A model generated the notes under the pieces. That model had not been told where the DNA came from. It saw nothing but the letters and a program-made list of their open reading frames with translations, and did not search any database. DNA of 39,639 nt from an uncultured Candidatus Altimarinota bacterium (GTDB lineage: Bacteria > Patescibacteriota > Gracilibacteria > BD1-5 > UBA2023), in assembly GCA_936941205.1 (NCBI GenBank), contig CAKZJF010000082.1:66536-106174 (forward strand), read 5' to 3'. The first letter of the stretch is position 1. Each line of letters starts with the position of its first letter. Below, piece after piece: positions 9,531 to 22,300 of this stretch. Position numbers and translations under genes: made by a program.

Positions 9531-9767
9531 TTATGCACGAATGGTGTGGATAGTTTTTGCTTTTTTCCCTACATGAAATACCTTTCGTCATTTGTATTCT
9601 CCTGTAATTGGAGATGCAAAATGGGAAAGTGCTATAGCATTTCCTTCAGCATCATACTGAAGTGAAGATGCAAGATTCTGTAAACGCTTTGCATTCAGCT
9701 TAAGCCATGCAGTATAACGCTTACGACCACGAACCTTAGAAAGTTGCTGAGGAGGAGAAATAGTCAT
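9531..9767 (-). CDS. rpmF: bL32-like ribosomal protein lacking Cys ligands
   Basis: A 78-aa basic protein starting MTISPPQQLSKVRGRKRYT. The SKxRxRKR-like N-terminus and the ending ALSHFASPITGEYKGRKVF resemble bacterial bL32, whose C-terminal part reads PHRVCPxCGYYKGREV. All four zinc-ligand cysteines are absent, as in Cys-free versions of zinc ribosomal proteins. Basic composition, size and position at the head of an operon with nusB and rnc support the call. Only the Gly in EYKGRK is encoded by UGA. An unrelated small basic protein cannot be excluded. Confidence 0.65.
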
Positions 9768-9801
9768 ATAACTTGAATAATAATTATTTAGAATGGGTGA
9801 G

Positions 9802-9829
9802 ATTATATGAAGAATTCTCCATATGTCAA
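9802..9829 (-). promoter_or_regulatory. Sigma-70-type promoter for rpmF-nusB-rnc
   Basis: On the minus strand TTGACA (9829-9824) and TATAAT (9807-9802) are both perfect consensus boxes with a 16-base spacer. The start codon of the bL32-like gene is 35 bases downstream of the -10 box. The -35 box begins 3 bases after the stop codon of the upstream 897-aa gene. Confidence 0.85.
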
Positions 9830-9832
9830 AAA

Positions 9833-12526
9833 CTAATTTGCAATATTTTTAAAACCTGGTGGTGGTGAATTCAAGAGTGCTGTGTTATATTCTATAATCA
9901 TAGAAAATCCTGAGTATGCATTGGCCCCAACTGAAAGATTTGATTTATGGGAAGCTTTTTGAATTGATGATAATCATCAAAATCCTGGACGAAAATGGTT
10001 ATAATCATAGCGCAAAGCAATATCTACCGTACATGGTTGAACACCTCCTGGACATACTGGAGCACTTATTTGTGCACTTCCACCAATAGTATTCTGAGAA
10101 AATAAAGATCAATGTATATAAAGTTGATTTTGTTTTTCTGGAGCATTTGTCATATATCATCCATAGTACGTCATACCATTTCCAGCAAAAACAGCATTAT
10201 CAGAATATAAGAAAGCTGCCATATTTTTCACATCTTTATCAATCCAGATATTTCCCCCTCTTCAACTCTCATCCTTCAGTGATATAATACCAATATTCCC
10301 TCATACATCAGAATTAATAACGATATCACACCCAAGAGTTATATAAGATTTCTTGGAGAATATTACTGGCAAAGTTATAAAGGTACCAGGACATGTTTTT
10401 ATAATTTCATAATCGAGATTTGTTGTATCTGTTATATTTCTTGATAAAAGTTCAACATTCTTTTTTATATTATTCCTTAAATCTGCCCATGAAAGAGTCG
10501 ATAAGCGATTTATATCATCCCCTTCTACCGTATGGTATACCGATTCTCCATTTGCATTCCCAATAATTTTCACAGTATCACCTACTGCATTTCATGATGA
10601 AGAAGATCAAGATAATGTACCTACTCAAGCCATTCGAAACGAAGGAAATACAACTTTCTTTCCATCCAAATAATAGGAAATTGTTGAGTAATAATTTGTA
10701 CTATAAGGAGGAACTGGAAAGAGTGATGTGGCAGATTTTTGTACAAAATAAATTCTAAAGAAATGAGTCCAGTATTGAAGCGGAAAGATAGTGGAATTTC
10801 AAATTTCCACGAGTGAAATATCCATCCATCACTTGGTACAATGTCATATATATCAGGTAGCAGTAAGTGCGTTCGCAAGACATCCAACATTTCAACCATC
10901 AAAATCAATAGGATCACGATATATTGCAAGATGATTATTGACTCAAGAAAGGGAAAGTCCATGAATACTTGAAAAACCTGTTAACGTTTTTGTGGTATTT
11001 GATTGGATTCATCCTGTCACAAAAAGATAACTTCATAAATTTACTGAACTTCCACTGAGAAAAACAATATCAGCCGCTGGTATAAATAAAAGATTCCCTG
11101 TGTTATACTTATGGGTAATATCAATTTCTCAAGAAGTGGATCAGAAGATTCCATCAACCATGTAAGAAAATCGTTTTAAGCTTCAGGTATTTCAAATAGA
11201 TGTCGGAGCAAATGAAGATATATTAATACCAAAGGCGTGTTTAATAGATTGTGGAAAAATAGAAATTCATGGACTTGTAAAAATATTATATGATTGAGTA
11301 GTTCATGAAAGATTAACAAAGAGCGCATCTCAAAAGTCATAATCAAATGCTCCCGAAAAAGTCGGTCACTCAGAAAAAATTGGAATCTGAAAGAAATCAA
11401 TAGTACTCAAAATATCAAATCAAATACTTACCTCCTTTACTCATGGTATCGTAATAACAGGATTTCCATATTTATCCCGTAAGAGTAATGTATATGGAAA
11501 ATATGTAAGATTATCTGCTACCTTCTTTCATATAAGTACTCAACCCGTAAGTCACTCATATCGAGTGGGGTAAAGAATTCAACCATCAATGCAATTATCC
11601 GAAGGAAGATGAGAAAGTGTTGAACAATATTGATGTAATTTATTCCCAGGAAGAAGAGAGGAAATACTTCACCCTGTAAGGATTTCTGAAGGTTCATTTG
11701 CATATACATCAAATCATCAACGTGTAATTGCATTATACGGATCAATCAATTCATACCGGTAAGAAGTCGCTATGGATAGATCAACATTTGCAAAAATAGG
11801 AATCACACTACTTGTAGAAAATATTTGCATTTCAGCCCCCGTTCCCATGAGATATTGTGGCCAAATAGTTAATATCCATGTACCCCACCGGGTATTACAG
11901 GTATCAACAGTAACATCAAAAGACTCATCAGTAACTCATCCAGTTCATATTGATATTTGTGGTGGACGAATACAAAAAAATACACCATCCTGTTCATCTC
12001 ATTCAAAAGGAATCCACCCTAAATTTACACTCCAAGCATGTCCATGCATTTTTCATTCAATAGGATCATAGGTTACTCAGGAAAAACCCGAAATGGGTCA
12101 TAACAGAATCCATCCAGCATTGATATTCCAAGCATATCCACTTACTTGACAAGATCCAGTTGAATATGATGGACAAATAAGAGTTGCTTGCGAGTTTGAT
12201 ACATTGTGATCAAAAGTTACCCATCCAACATTTTCCAACCAGAAAACCCCTGAAAATGTTCACACGATTCATCCGGTAAGTGGTCATGTAACATGAAAAT
12301 ATGGCTCATACCCTGCAGGAAGATATGGAGCAACATCAAAACGTACATTTCATGCATTTCATCATCCCCAAGAAATGGGAGGATGTATAACACCAGTAAG
12401 AGTGGATCAAGAGCTTATATATTCATCAACTCAATTTCCGTATACATCCATAAAAGATATTGCTATCATTCATATGATAGCAATAATCACAACCCAGAGA
12501 ATACTATGAAACTTCGATAAAAACAT
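9833..12526 (-). CDS. Secreted 897-aa protein with GWI/Trp repeats
   Basis: The protein starts MFLSKFHSILWVVIIAIIG, with a short basic end and a hydrophobic helix at about 9-27, so it is exported or anchored. Near the N-terminus three related units occur: GVFWLENVGWVTF, SGYAWNINAGWILL and GHAWSVNLGWIPF, a Trp-rich repeat of the form AWxxNxGWI seen in many secreted candidate-phyla proteins. The rest (about residues 200-897) is Ser, Thr, Gly and aromatic rich, with beta-strand-like segments and no recognised catalytic motif. Dozens of Gly codons are UGA. It starts 13 bases after the Cys-rich gene and probably shares its transcript. It is likely a cell-surface protein of unknown function. Confidence 0.8.
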
Positions 12527-12539
12527 GAGGCTAGATAGG

Positions 12540-13532
12540 CTAATTATTTTGTAATGTTATATTACACTGTTGTTTCATTTCTGTATCATGAATACTATTA
12601 CATCATGTAATATCTCTTTCTTTTAAAGAACGCCGCAAAGTAAGGATATCAAAACATTTTATCTGAAGTAACTCATCATTCATGGTATTACATTTACTTA
12701 TATCTCATAAAGATAGAATAGATTGAAAATCTTGAGATTCTTGAAATGAAGAAAGCTGTAAATTACATGCCGATTTCTTATCCTCTTGAATAATATCATT
12801 ACATACTGCCCCACTCTTTTCTTCAATTGCCCTCTGATGAACGAGGACATCATGACAAGATGTTTGTAGTTCTTGATTTTCGATTTTTTTGCAAGATTCG
12901 AGATTCTTATCCGTAATAGCAAGATTGTAGATTTCAGGATCATGAATTTGATTAGATTGCTTCAGACAGTAGTCTCTTTTATCATCTGATAGAGTATTGC
13001 ATGTTTCTTTGGTAATATTTCCCGATTCTATTGCTTTATCAGCAAGAGCAAGACGAATATGTTCAAGACAAGAAACTTTTTGAGTCTCCGAACTTAGCTT
13101 CTCACAAAATGTAGCATCTTGTTTTTTTAAAGCCTCTTGGCTAAAAAATGCATCAAAACATTTATTTTTAACAGATGGTGTGGTAATTTTCCCACATAAT
13201 TCTACATCTCAAAGTATTCAAGATTTTACAAAAATAATCTCATCATGACACATCTCTTGTGAGTTTATATCTTGAATCGAATCACATAAAATATCATCTC
13301 GTGTCTCAATTGCCTGATGAAGAATATCGGAGATGTTTTTTTTATTCTGAGCAATTGTTTTTTCATTCTTCTCCCATACCTTTCTCATATCGTCCGAACC
13401 AGTAGAAATCGGAGTTCAAATTGGAAGTGGACGTATAGTTGGAACATCGGGACGAACAGGGGTATAGAAAAAATATCAAATAATACCAATCAATGTAAGT
13501 CCTATTCCAAAAATCCATGATATAATTCGCAT
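12540..13532 (-). CDS. Membrane-anchored protein with eight C-x10/11-C modules
   Basis: A 330-aa protein starting MRIISWIFGIGLTLIG. One N-terminal transmembrane helix (about 5-23) is followed by a Pro-rich linker (TPVRPDVPTIRPLP) and then eight paired-Cys units at roughly 25-40-residue spacing. Examples are CDSIQDINSQEMC, CGKITTPSVKNKC, CEKLSSETQKVSC, CKKIENQELQTSC and CNSIHDTEMKQQC. All have eleven residues between the two cysteines except one (CNTLSDDKRDYC, ten). The units look helical and each pair probably forms a disulfide outside the membrane. I do not know a function. It is immediately upstream of the 897-aa secreted protein gene. Confidence 0.8.
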
Positions 13533-13608
13533 AATACAAAAAGACACTCAAATATGGTAATTTTCCGTATAGAGTATATGAAACCCTCGAAAAAAAACCA
13601 GGAAATTT

Positions 13609-14400
13609 TTATGAACCCCTTGACAACATCATTTGACGTTCTATTGCTTTTAACCGCTCCACTTCACGTACTACATCATGCAGTGATTTAATAGGAATAT
13701 GATTATTCGCTTGGATCAACAATGATTGAAGTGGACTAAGTGATGATGGATGCCTTCTTAAATAGATTTGTTCCTGTAATTGATCTATAAGAGTTTCTAG
13801 ATGATTCTTTTTTTCGATTCGAAGCTTTGCTAAATCGAATAAATCTCCCTTATTTTCTAAAAGTTCCTGAAGAAAGATATCAAGATCAGAGAAAAATGAT
13901 CAAGATGGAAAAAGATTACCCATAAAAGAATCATGCTGTACTTCAGTGTGTACATTGAATCTATTAGAATTATCAAGAATTACTGTATCAAGTTCAAGTC
14001 TTTTTCTTTTATAATCATCTTGGTTATAGGTAAAGCAATGGAAATTTTTATACTCTTCAGAATTTTTAAAATGGAGTTTTTTATCTTTTCGACTTTCTAG
14101 TAGGTTTGAAATATAAAGAAGTATATTTGCTCTCTTTACTGCATCTGGTTCAATAATTTTTACAAGATTCAACATATTCAATTGTTGGATAGAAGCTGGA
14201 TATTGTTGATACATATATCAAACACTATAAAAAAATCGGTCAATACCCACGGTATCAACGAGCTCTTGTCAGCAAGCAAATGCAAAATTAACTATCCATA
14301 CATATTCAATATCACACTGAATTTGTATGGAATGAAGTTCATCGAGTTTTGCTTCTAGAAACTGAATTTCTTTATGTTTATTATCTTGGATATTTGACAT
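13609..14400 (-). CDS. Predicted helical protein, unknown function
   Basis: A 263-aa protein starting MSNIQDNKHKEIQFLEAKLDEL at 14400. It is rich in charged residues and Leu, with likely coiled-coil stretches at the N-terminus (about 8-30) and in the C-terminal third (DLFDLAKLRIEKKNHLETLIDQLQ-like and DVVREVERLKAIERQMM). No catalytic or binding motif is visible and there is no signal peptide. In-frame UGA codons join three open segments into one frame. It is preceded by a good promoter and is divergent from the first giant SLH protein. Confidence 0.75.
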
Positions 14401-14420
14401 ATTAGTATTAATACATTCTA

Positions 14421-14449
14421 ATAATATCATATAGTTTATTATTTTGCAA
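14421..14449 (-). promoter_or_regulatory. Promoter for the 263-aa gene
   Basis: On the minus strand TTGCAA (14449-14444) and TATTAT (14426-14421) are separated by 17 bases. The start codon at 14400 is about 20 bases further on, giving a short leader. Confidence 0.6.
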
Positions 14450-14506
14450 TAAAAATACATATTTATAAATAGTCAATGTATTTATATACAAGAAAAAATA
14501 GGTTTC

Positions 14507-14535
14507 TTGCAAAAAAATAGGTTTTATGGTGTAAT
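14507..14535 (+). promoter_or_regulatory. Promoter for first SLH protein gene
   Basis: TTGCAA (14507-14512) and TGTAAT (14530-14535) are separated by 17 bases. The ATG at 14564 lies 28 bases downstream of the -10 box. Confidence 0.6.
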
Positions 14536-14563
14536 AATAAGGAATACATATATTTTTCTTATT

Positions 14564-17500
14564 ATGAAAAACTATCCACTCCTTCATACACTCTGATGAA
14601 CCACATTTCTATTGATATTATTGGTTATTTTCTGAAATTTGTATGCGGAAATATCTATAGATAAAGAATTCCTTACTGGAAGCGGATTTAATAATACCGT
14701 TTCTTATATCAAAAAACAGATAAATGGGCAATATATTATTGGTGGAAATTTCAGTACCTATAATAATAGTAGTGGAAGTAATCTTATAAGACTTCAATCG
14801 AACGGAATAAAAGATTCAGTATTTATCGGTGGAAATATTGGATTTTCAGGAAGCAATATTCAAATCAAAAGTATATTTCAAAAAACAAATGGGCAATATA
14901 TTATTGGATGATGGGGGTGGAGTCATTATAACGGAAGTATGATTTCTTCATGAATTCTTCAATTAAATAATGATGGGAGTATTGATAATACATTTCTCAG
15001 TCAACTTTGAGTAGGTTGTGATAACATGGTTCAAAGCATTATAACCCAACCGCTTGATGGAAAAATACTCATTGGAGGAGATTTTATCAACTGTAAAGGA
15101 ACGAATGTTTGACGAATTACACGCTTAACTGCAAGTGGAACAATCGATGGAACCTTTAATGCTCAAGCAACTCTTGGAAAATGAGCCAATGCAACTGTAC
15201 GGCAAGTTACTCTGCAAAATGATACAAGCATACTTATTGGTTGAGATTTTTCCCTCTATAATAATATAAGTGTACAACCACTTATTCGACTGACCCATAC
15301 TGGATGAGTAGATAGTACTTTTAATCTTGGAAGTATCAGTGGAAATAATGCTTCTTCTATTAAGAAATTTCTCATCTATACAGGATCAAATAATACGCTC
15401 ACTGGGAAAATATATGGACTTGGTATTTTCGGAGGGAATAACTACATATTTCGTGCAAACTCTAGTGGAAGTATTGATGGGACTTTCGCTCCAGTTATTG
15501 TAAATTCAGGAACCCAATCATTCGTTTTTCAAACAGACGGAAGAATCATTGTGTGAGATAATAATCAACTTATTCGATTCAATACAAACGGAACAAGTGA
15601 TGCAACCTTTAACGCTTCATGAACTCTTTTTAGTGGAAGTATTCTTGCTCTTGAGATTGTTTCAGAAACAATCGAAGGAAATACTCCAATTCAACTATTA
15701 GTTTGAGGGAATCTTGCAGCATTTTGAACAGGCATCATAGGTAATATAGCTCGAATCAATGTTATTCCTGATAAACCAACAACTCCAACTGTGGCTCCAA
15801 AAATTCTTTGAAGCTCTGACACTGGATATGATCCTAAAGACGGTATTACAAATAGAATGTATCCTATATTTACTGGAACTGGATGTATGAATGGAAATAT
15901 TGTAACACTTCAAGTAGATGGTGGAAATATCTGATCTGGAAGTTGTATTAATAATGAATATGTCATTCAAAGTAACATACCACTTTCCCATGGAATTCAT
16001 TGAGCAAATATACTCTATACAAATCTTGGAGGAACATCAAATATATCTCCAACTCTTTCTTTTGAAATTGATGTCATTAATCCAACTATCAATCCAACTA
16101 TCATTCTCCCACTCTCCGGAAGTACTTTTACTGGATGAATTATTACACTCAATGGTACTGGTGGAGCAAATTGAATTATTTTTCTACAAAAGAACGGAGT
16201 AAATTATCTTACTGGTAGCACTGATATATGAGGAAATTGGAGTATCACTACAGGTAATCTAGGAGAATGAACTCATAATTTTATAGCTCATTTCGAAGAT
16301 TACGCTGGGAATAGTTCCCCATTGAACTCATCATGAGTCTCCATTATTATAGCAACTATTACCCCAAATGCTCCAACAATTACAAGTCCATATAATAATG
16401 CTGTCCTCAATACTGCTCAGCCAACTTTTTTTGGAACTGGAACACCCGGAAATAACGTAAGCATTACTGTCGTAGGATATGGGAGCTATACTGGAACAAT
16501 CGGAATAGACGGTGAATGGACTATTCAACCAAATCTTATTCTCTCAGATGCAACGTATACACTCCAGTGAACACAAACCAATAATCTATGAGTTACTTCA
16601 ACTATTACTACTAAAACTTTTTCAGTAAGAACCAATAGTACCGTTATACCATTTGTTCCAGATATGATTGATGCAAGTGATACCGGAGATTCATATACTG
16701 ATAACATTACTAATAATCAACGTCCTACTTTTGAAGGAACGAATTGTACTGGACCAAGTGATCTTATTACTCTCAAGGTTGATGGTGAACTCTATGGAAG
16801 TGGCGTATGTACGAATAGCGGAACATATTCTATGACAGTAAGTAAGCCAATTTCTGATGGTATACACTATGTATCCGTTGCCTATACACTTCTCGGTGGG
16901 TATGTGACTCCTGATTCTGACTTTCTGAGAATTACCGTGGATACCGTCACGCCATGAGCATTTGCTCTTGATAATGTGGAATATATTGGACTTGTTGTTA
17001 CTCCAACGCTTTGGTCAAAGGTACAAAAACCAGTATTTTCTGGACTTACCGAATCTGGAATCACTGTATCAGTTACAACTCTTGTTGGTGCAACCCTTTG
17101 TTCTAATATTTCAAACAATAGTGGAGCATACTCTTGTACATCCATTAGTCCCCTTCTTGAATGACAAAATAGTCTTTCTATACGTATATGTGATAAAGCT
17201 GGAAACTGTCGAACACCGATGCCAACACTCAATGTTATTATAGATACTATAATTCCAACAAAACCAACCGTAACATATCCACCAAATAATGGAATTACCA
17301 ATAATGCCAAGCCAACATTTCAAGGAACTGCCTCGTCAGGGAACATTGTTCGATTAACTATAAATGGAAATATCTACTCATCTGTCGTTGATACCAATGG
17401 AAATTGGGTAATCTCAGTGACTAATTATCTGAATGATGGAACATACTCAGTTGATGTATATCAAATGGATAAAGCACAAAATACATCTGAACATATTACA

Positions 17501-19237
17501 CAGAATATTATCATCAATTCAAACGCCTCAAGTGGATTCTCTATAATTGCACCGATTCCTGGAACGTACCTTTTAACAAAAAATCTTTCTGGTACTGTTT
17601 TTAGTGGAACATGTCAAACAGGATCTGTTATTTTTATGGATACTCCTATTGTAGCAACTGGAACATGTATAAATAACACATGGGCCATACCTGCGAATCT
17701 TTCTGCTCTCACTGATGGAAATATCACAGTTACTATACGGCAAAGAGATGCTGGAAATAATTTTTCTCCTTCTCAACCATATTTTTATATCAAAGATACT
17801 GTTACTCCTGGATTATCATTCACTTCTTCTGTTATCCCATGAGGATGAACGATAGAGCCAATCTTCGTTACTCTTCTTGGAAATGAAGCACTATCGGGTT
17901 TTACGGTATCAAATATACTGATTTCTACATGAGCTCAGATAACGGATTTTGCAAAAATATCTGGTACAAATAATTATTCATTTGTCATTCGACCTTTTAA
18001 TGAATTTGTTGGACGAATTGGTATGTCACTTTGAACCGGAAGTACCACAGACCTTGCATGAAACACTATTATACCAGTTGCTTCTAATATTTATTGGAAC
18101 ATACTCCCCTATTCTCATGCTAATCTTTATGTAAATAGTCGAGTACAAGAATCCTATGATGATTATCTTGGAAAAACAATAATCACTGTAACTACTGATT
18201 ACGGAAATGATGGTCAGAGTCTCGCTGAAAATGGATCCATTTCTATCAAACTTGATCCTCGAGTCACTTTTATAGAAGCATACATAAATGATGGTACCTA
18301 CGGAAGAAAGTTAAGTTTCATGGAAAATATATCATCCTTATTGGTTCCAAATGCCATTGCATACTATTCATCTGCAGTTGGCTCATATCAACTCAATACG
18401 AAAACATATACTGTATCTCTCGGTAAGATTCTTGCAGGAGAAAAATGAAATATTGTCGTTCGAACCAGTGTTGTAAAAGATGGACTTACCGCATTGAATT
18501 TTCAAAGCACCATATATGGACAAACAAAATATCAAGATGCTGTACGAGAAACAAATACAAATGATAATACATCAATAAGTCACTATATAACCAATGAACA
18601 AGATTTACTCAGTTCCTATCTTCCAGATATGAATGCAGCGACTAATCAAAAAGTTATAAATAATTGTTCACCACTCCAAGAGGCAGTTCCATTAAGTGAT
18701 ATTCATCTCCTGGATAGTGAAAACCATTGGGCAAATACCTATATGAAAGATATTATTCGATATTGAATTGAAGAAAATAGTAATTACTATTTACCAAATC
18801 TTGCGATTACACGTGCTGAATTCATAGCCATGATAGTACGAGCATTACCATGCAAATATTCAATCGAAGAGTTAAATAATGCGGAAAGTAGTTTTAATGA
18901 TGTAACCAATGATGTTTGGTATTCTCGATATGTATGAGTAGCAGAAGAAAATTACTGGATATCAAATACGACATGATTCTTTAGACCATATGATGCTATA
19001 ACACGGTCTGAGGCAGTATTCATTATTATGAGAACACTTGGACAAATGGAAATTGGAGATGATATTGATTTTCATGACATTGAAGAGGGTTGATATTTTC
19101 AAGATGCTATAAGAAGTGCTCGATATTTTGGTATCATTGATGGTTCAAAGATATTCGGACTTTCCTACTTTTATCCAAGTAATGATCTCCTTCGTTGAGA
19201 GGCGGCAAAAATAATTGAAAATGCTTTTCTTCAATAA
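14564..19237 (+). CDS. Giant S-layer-anchored protein: delta-60, Ig-like, SLH
   Basis: A 1557-aa protein in one frame (code 25). The signal peptide is MKNYPLLHTLGTTFLLILLVIFG-like, ending near AEISI. Residues about 25-400 contain delta-60-type beta repeats: GQYIIGGNFSTY, DGKILIGGDFINC, VGRITRLTASGTIDGTFN. Residues about 405-1000 are tandem Ig-like modules, each beginning like PTFFGTGTPGNNV or PTFQGTASSGNIV and ending WTIQP or WVISV. From about 1380 to the end are three SLH domains (HWANTYMKDIIRYGI, ITRAEFIAMIVRAL, WYSRYVGVAEENYWI, ITRSEAVFIIMRTLG, LLRGEAAKIIENAF). SLH domains bind the secondary cell-wall polymer or self-assemble on the surface. It has its own promoter and terminator, and two paralogues follow. 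Confidence 0.93.
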
Positions 19238-19248
19238 TCAGATTCTAT

Positions 19249-19278
19249 AAAAAATACAGCACAATGTGCTGTATTTTT
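19249..19278 (+). terminator. Rho-independent terminator after first SLH gene
   Basis: A perfect 14-base hairpin (AAAAAATACAGCAC / GTGCTGTATTTTTT) with a two- to three-base loop and a run of T. It begins 11 bases after the stop codon. Confidence 0.9.
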
Positions 19279-19331
19279 TACATTAAATATAACATTTGTC
19301 ATCTCAAAATATTCATAGAATCCATATATTT

Positions 19332-19360
19332 TTGAAAAAAGGTCAAGAGTGTGGTTAAAT
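19332..19360 (+). promoter_or_regulatory. Promoter for second SLH protein gene
   Basis: TTGAAA (19332-19337) and TTAAAT (19355-19360) have a 17-base spacer. An AGGAG at 19363-19367 is one of the few Shine-Dalgarno-like sites in the window, although it lies 18 bases from the ATG at 19386. The nearer ATG at 19381 opens a frame that stops after 15 codons. Confidence 0.5.
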
Positions 19361-19385
19361 AGAGGAGAATTACTATTTTCATGCT

Positions 19386-22300
19386 ATGAGAACTTTTCAA
19401 TCTTTTGCCACAATTCTTTCAGGAATAATTATCTGAATACTTGGAATCAACTCTTCGCTCCTTGAGCAAGCATTTTGAATGATTGTACGAAATGATCCTT
19501 CATTTCAGCCATGACTTGGATTTGAAAGTCAATACAACGGTTATATTCAAGATATACAGTATACGAGCTATTGAAAGATAATTGCAGTAGGAGTATTCTC
19601 TTCCTATGGAAATAGTTCATCACATAATATTATCCAAATGGATATAAATGGAAATAAAGATGCTGGATTCAATATGGGGGGATTTTGATATGAAAATGGA
19701 ATGACCAAAGTGGTAGAATGAACAGGGTGTATTTATGTATTTTGATACTCTCGTTATTATAATACAGGGAGTGTAGGATTAATTAGTAAATTAACCAATA
19801 CCTGAAAATTGGATACTAGCTTTCAAGTGAATGCATCTACCTTTTCTGGAAGAAGCATTAACAATATTATTATACAATCTGATTGAAAAATTCTTGTAAC
19901 CAGTTCAAGTGGTTCTACAGACAATATTATTCGTTTGAATACAAATGGTACAGTTGATGGAACGTTCACTAGCTTAGTATTCTCTGGTGTTTATAATAAT
20001 ATTCGAACTATAGCACTCCAAGGTGATGGTAAAATTGTGGTTGGATGAGCGTTTAGTAGCCTTAGTGGTCAAAATATTGGGCAGATTGCACGACTTACCT
20101 CAACTGGAATAATTGATTCAACCTTTGGAACTGGATGATTTACTGTTTGTGGTGGCACAGAACCTCCAAGTGTAGCAAGTATTAAGATAGATGGGAGTGG
20201 CAGTATTGTAGCAGGAGGAAATTTCTCAAATTTTCAAGGAATTTATCAACCAAGTATTATACGTCTTACCTCAACTGGAGCAAAAGATCCAACATTTGTA
20301 GCGACTGGTTGGCAGTATTGTAATGTACAGATAGGATCTGTACTTGTAGATACAAATAATAATATATATGTTTGAGAAAATGGACCATTCGTAATAGGAA
20401 ATTACGCAGGTACAGGAGTAAGTGAGATTATAAAATTTACTTCAACTGGAGCTCATATTCAAAGCTTTAAAACAGATCTCACTGATATGAGTACGGTATA
20501 TAAACTCCTACTTGAATCAGGTGGAAAAATTTTGGCTCTATGATATGTTGGGAGCTGATCATCGCATGGAGTGGCCAGATTCTCTGGAATTGATGGAACT
20601 CGAGATAGTTCCTATATTCACTGAAATATACGAACCCCATATGAAGCAACTTCTGATGATACTCTAGCATTACAAACTGATGGAAAAATTCTTGTTGTCG
20701 GAGGATACACTCATTATAATGGAACCTCTATTTGAAATGGAATTATACGAATAAATACAAATGGGATGATTGATACTATCTTTAATGCATGATCAGGTTT
20801 TTGATGGCCAAATGATATAATTGTAAATAGCAGTGGAAAAATACTCCTTGGTGGAAGCTTTAATAATCAAACCTACCAGGGACAAGGACTTTCTGGATGT
20901 ATATTGCAACTCTCATCTACTGGATGATTGGAATTTGTATTTACAAATACTAAAGTGCTTTGAATCACTCCAGAAACCCAAGAATGTTCGGTTCGAAAAA
21001 TAAAAACCCTCAGTGGGTGAAAGCTCATTGCAGTTGGTTCTTGGTATAAGAACTTGGGAGGATGATCAATAGGTGACCTCAAGCAAATTGTTCGTTTCAC
21101 AAATACATGAGAGGTGGATCGTATTTACAATACTAGCATGTATGACTGGATGAGTTTTCAGGATCTCGAATATTCAGAATCCGATGGAAAACTGACACTT
21201 ATAGGAGGCTTTAACCTCAGTGGTTGAATGTGGCAACCAAAATGAGTAATTCGATACAATCAAGATGGAACTCCTGATTATACACTCAATACAGGAATAG
21301 GATTTTATGAAAATGGATCACCCATTTTCAGTATAAAAAATGGTATTATAGATAGTTTCTGAAATATTATTGTAGGTGGACCAAATGGATATAATGGAAA
21401 TTCTGCATCTGGAAAACTTATAAAAATTAATCCAATAGGAACATTTGATTCAATCTTTCCATATCATATATATAGCTCAGGTGGTATAGAAAAATACTGA
21501 AGCATAACTGGAAATAACGATATATTTATGCAGAGTGGCGGTAGAATACTTTTCGGATCAATTCGACCATGTACTCAATGGAATTGGTGTGAATATAATG
21601 GGATTACACGTCTTACACCATCTGGACAATTTGATACGAGTTTTGATATAAAAAATGGATTCAATGGGAAAATTGGTGGAATAAAAGAATATCCAGATGG
21701 AAGAAAGGTAATCATTGGTGGTTTTAGTTTTTACTATGGCATGTCAGTTGCTGCTCCTGGAATTTTAGTATTGAATGATATACCATCAAGACCTGATTTG
21801 ATAGCCTGATCTGATACGGGTGATTCTTCAACTGATAATATTACACGAGATACACAACCAACATTTTATTGAACAGGATGTGATATTTGAGATGTTATAA
21901 CACTTCATATTGGATATTCTGGAAGTATGATTGGATCTACTTTATGTAGTGGTGGTTCTCCTTCGTATTATTCTATACTTCCAACCAATCCCCTCATCGA
22001 TGGAAATTATATAATTACCGTAAAACATACAAGTAGTTACTGAACAACGGTAGATTCCCATCCCCTTTCACTCACTGTTGATACAACCATATCACTTCCA
22101 ACATTTTGAACAGGAAATAGTTTTACTGGGGATTCTACTCCAACTATTTCGGGATCATGAGAAATTTGAGCCACTGTATTACTTACCATTAGTGGAAGTA
22201 CGTATACCAATACGGTAAACAACTCTGGTATATGGAGCATCACTCCAAGTACCTTACAGGATGGAATATACCAAATGCAAGTATATCAAAGAGATATTGC

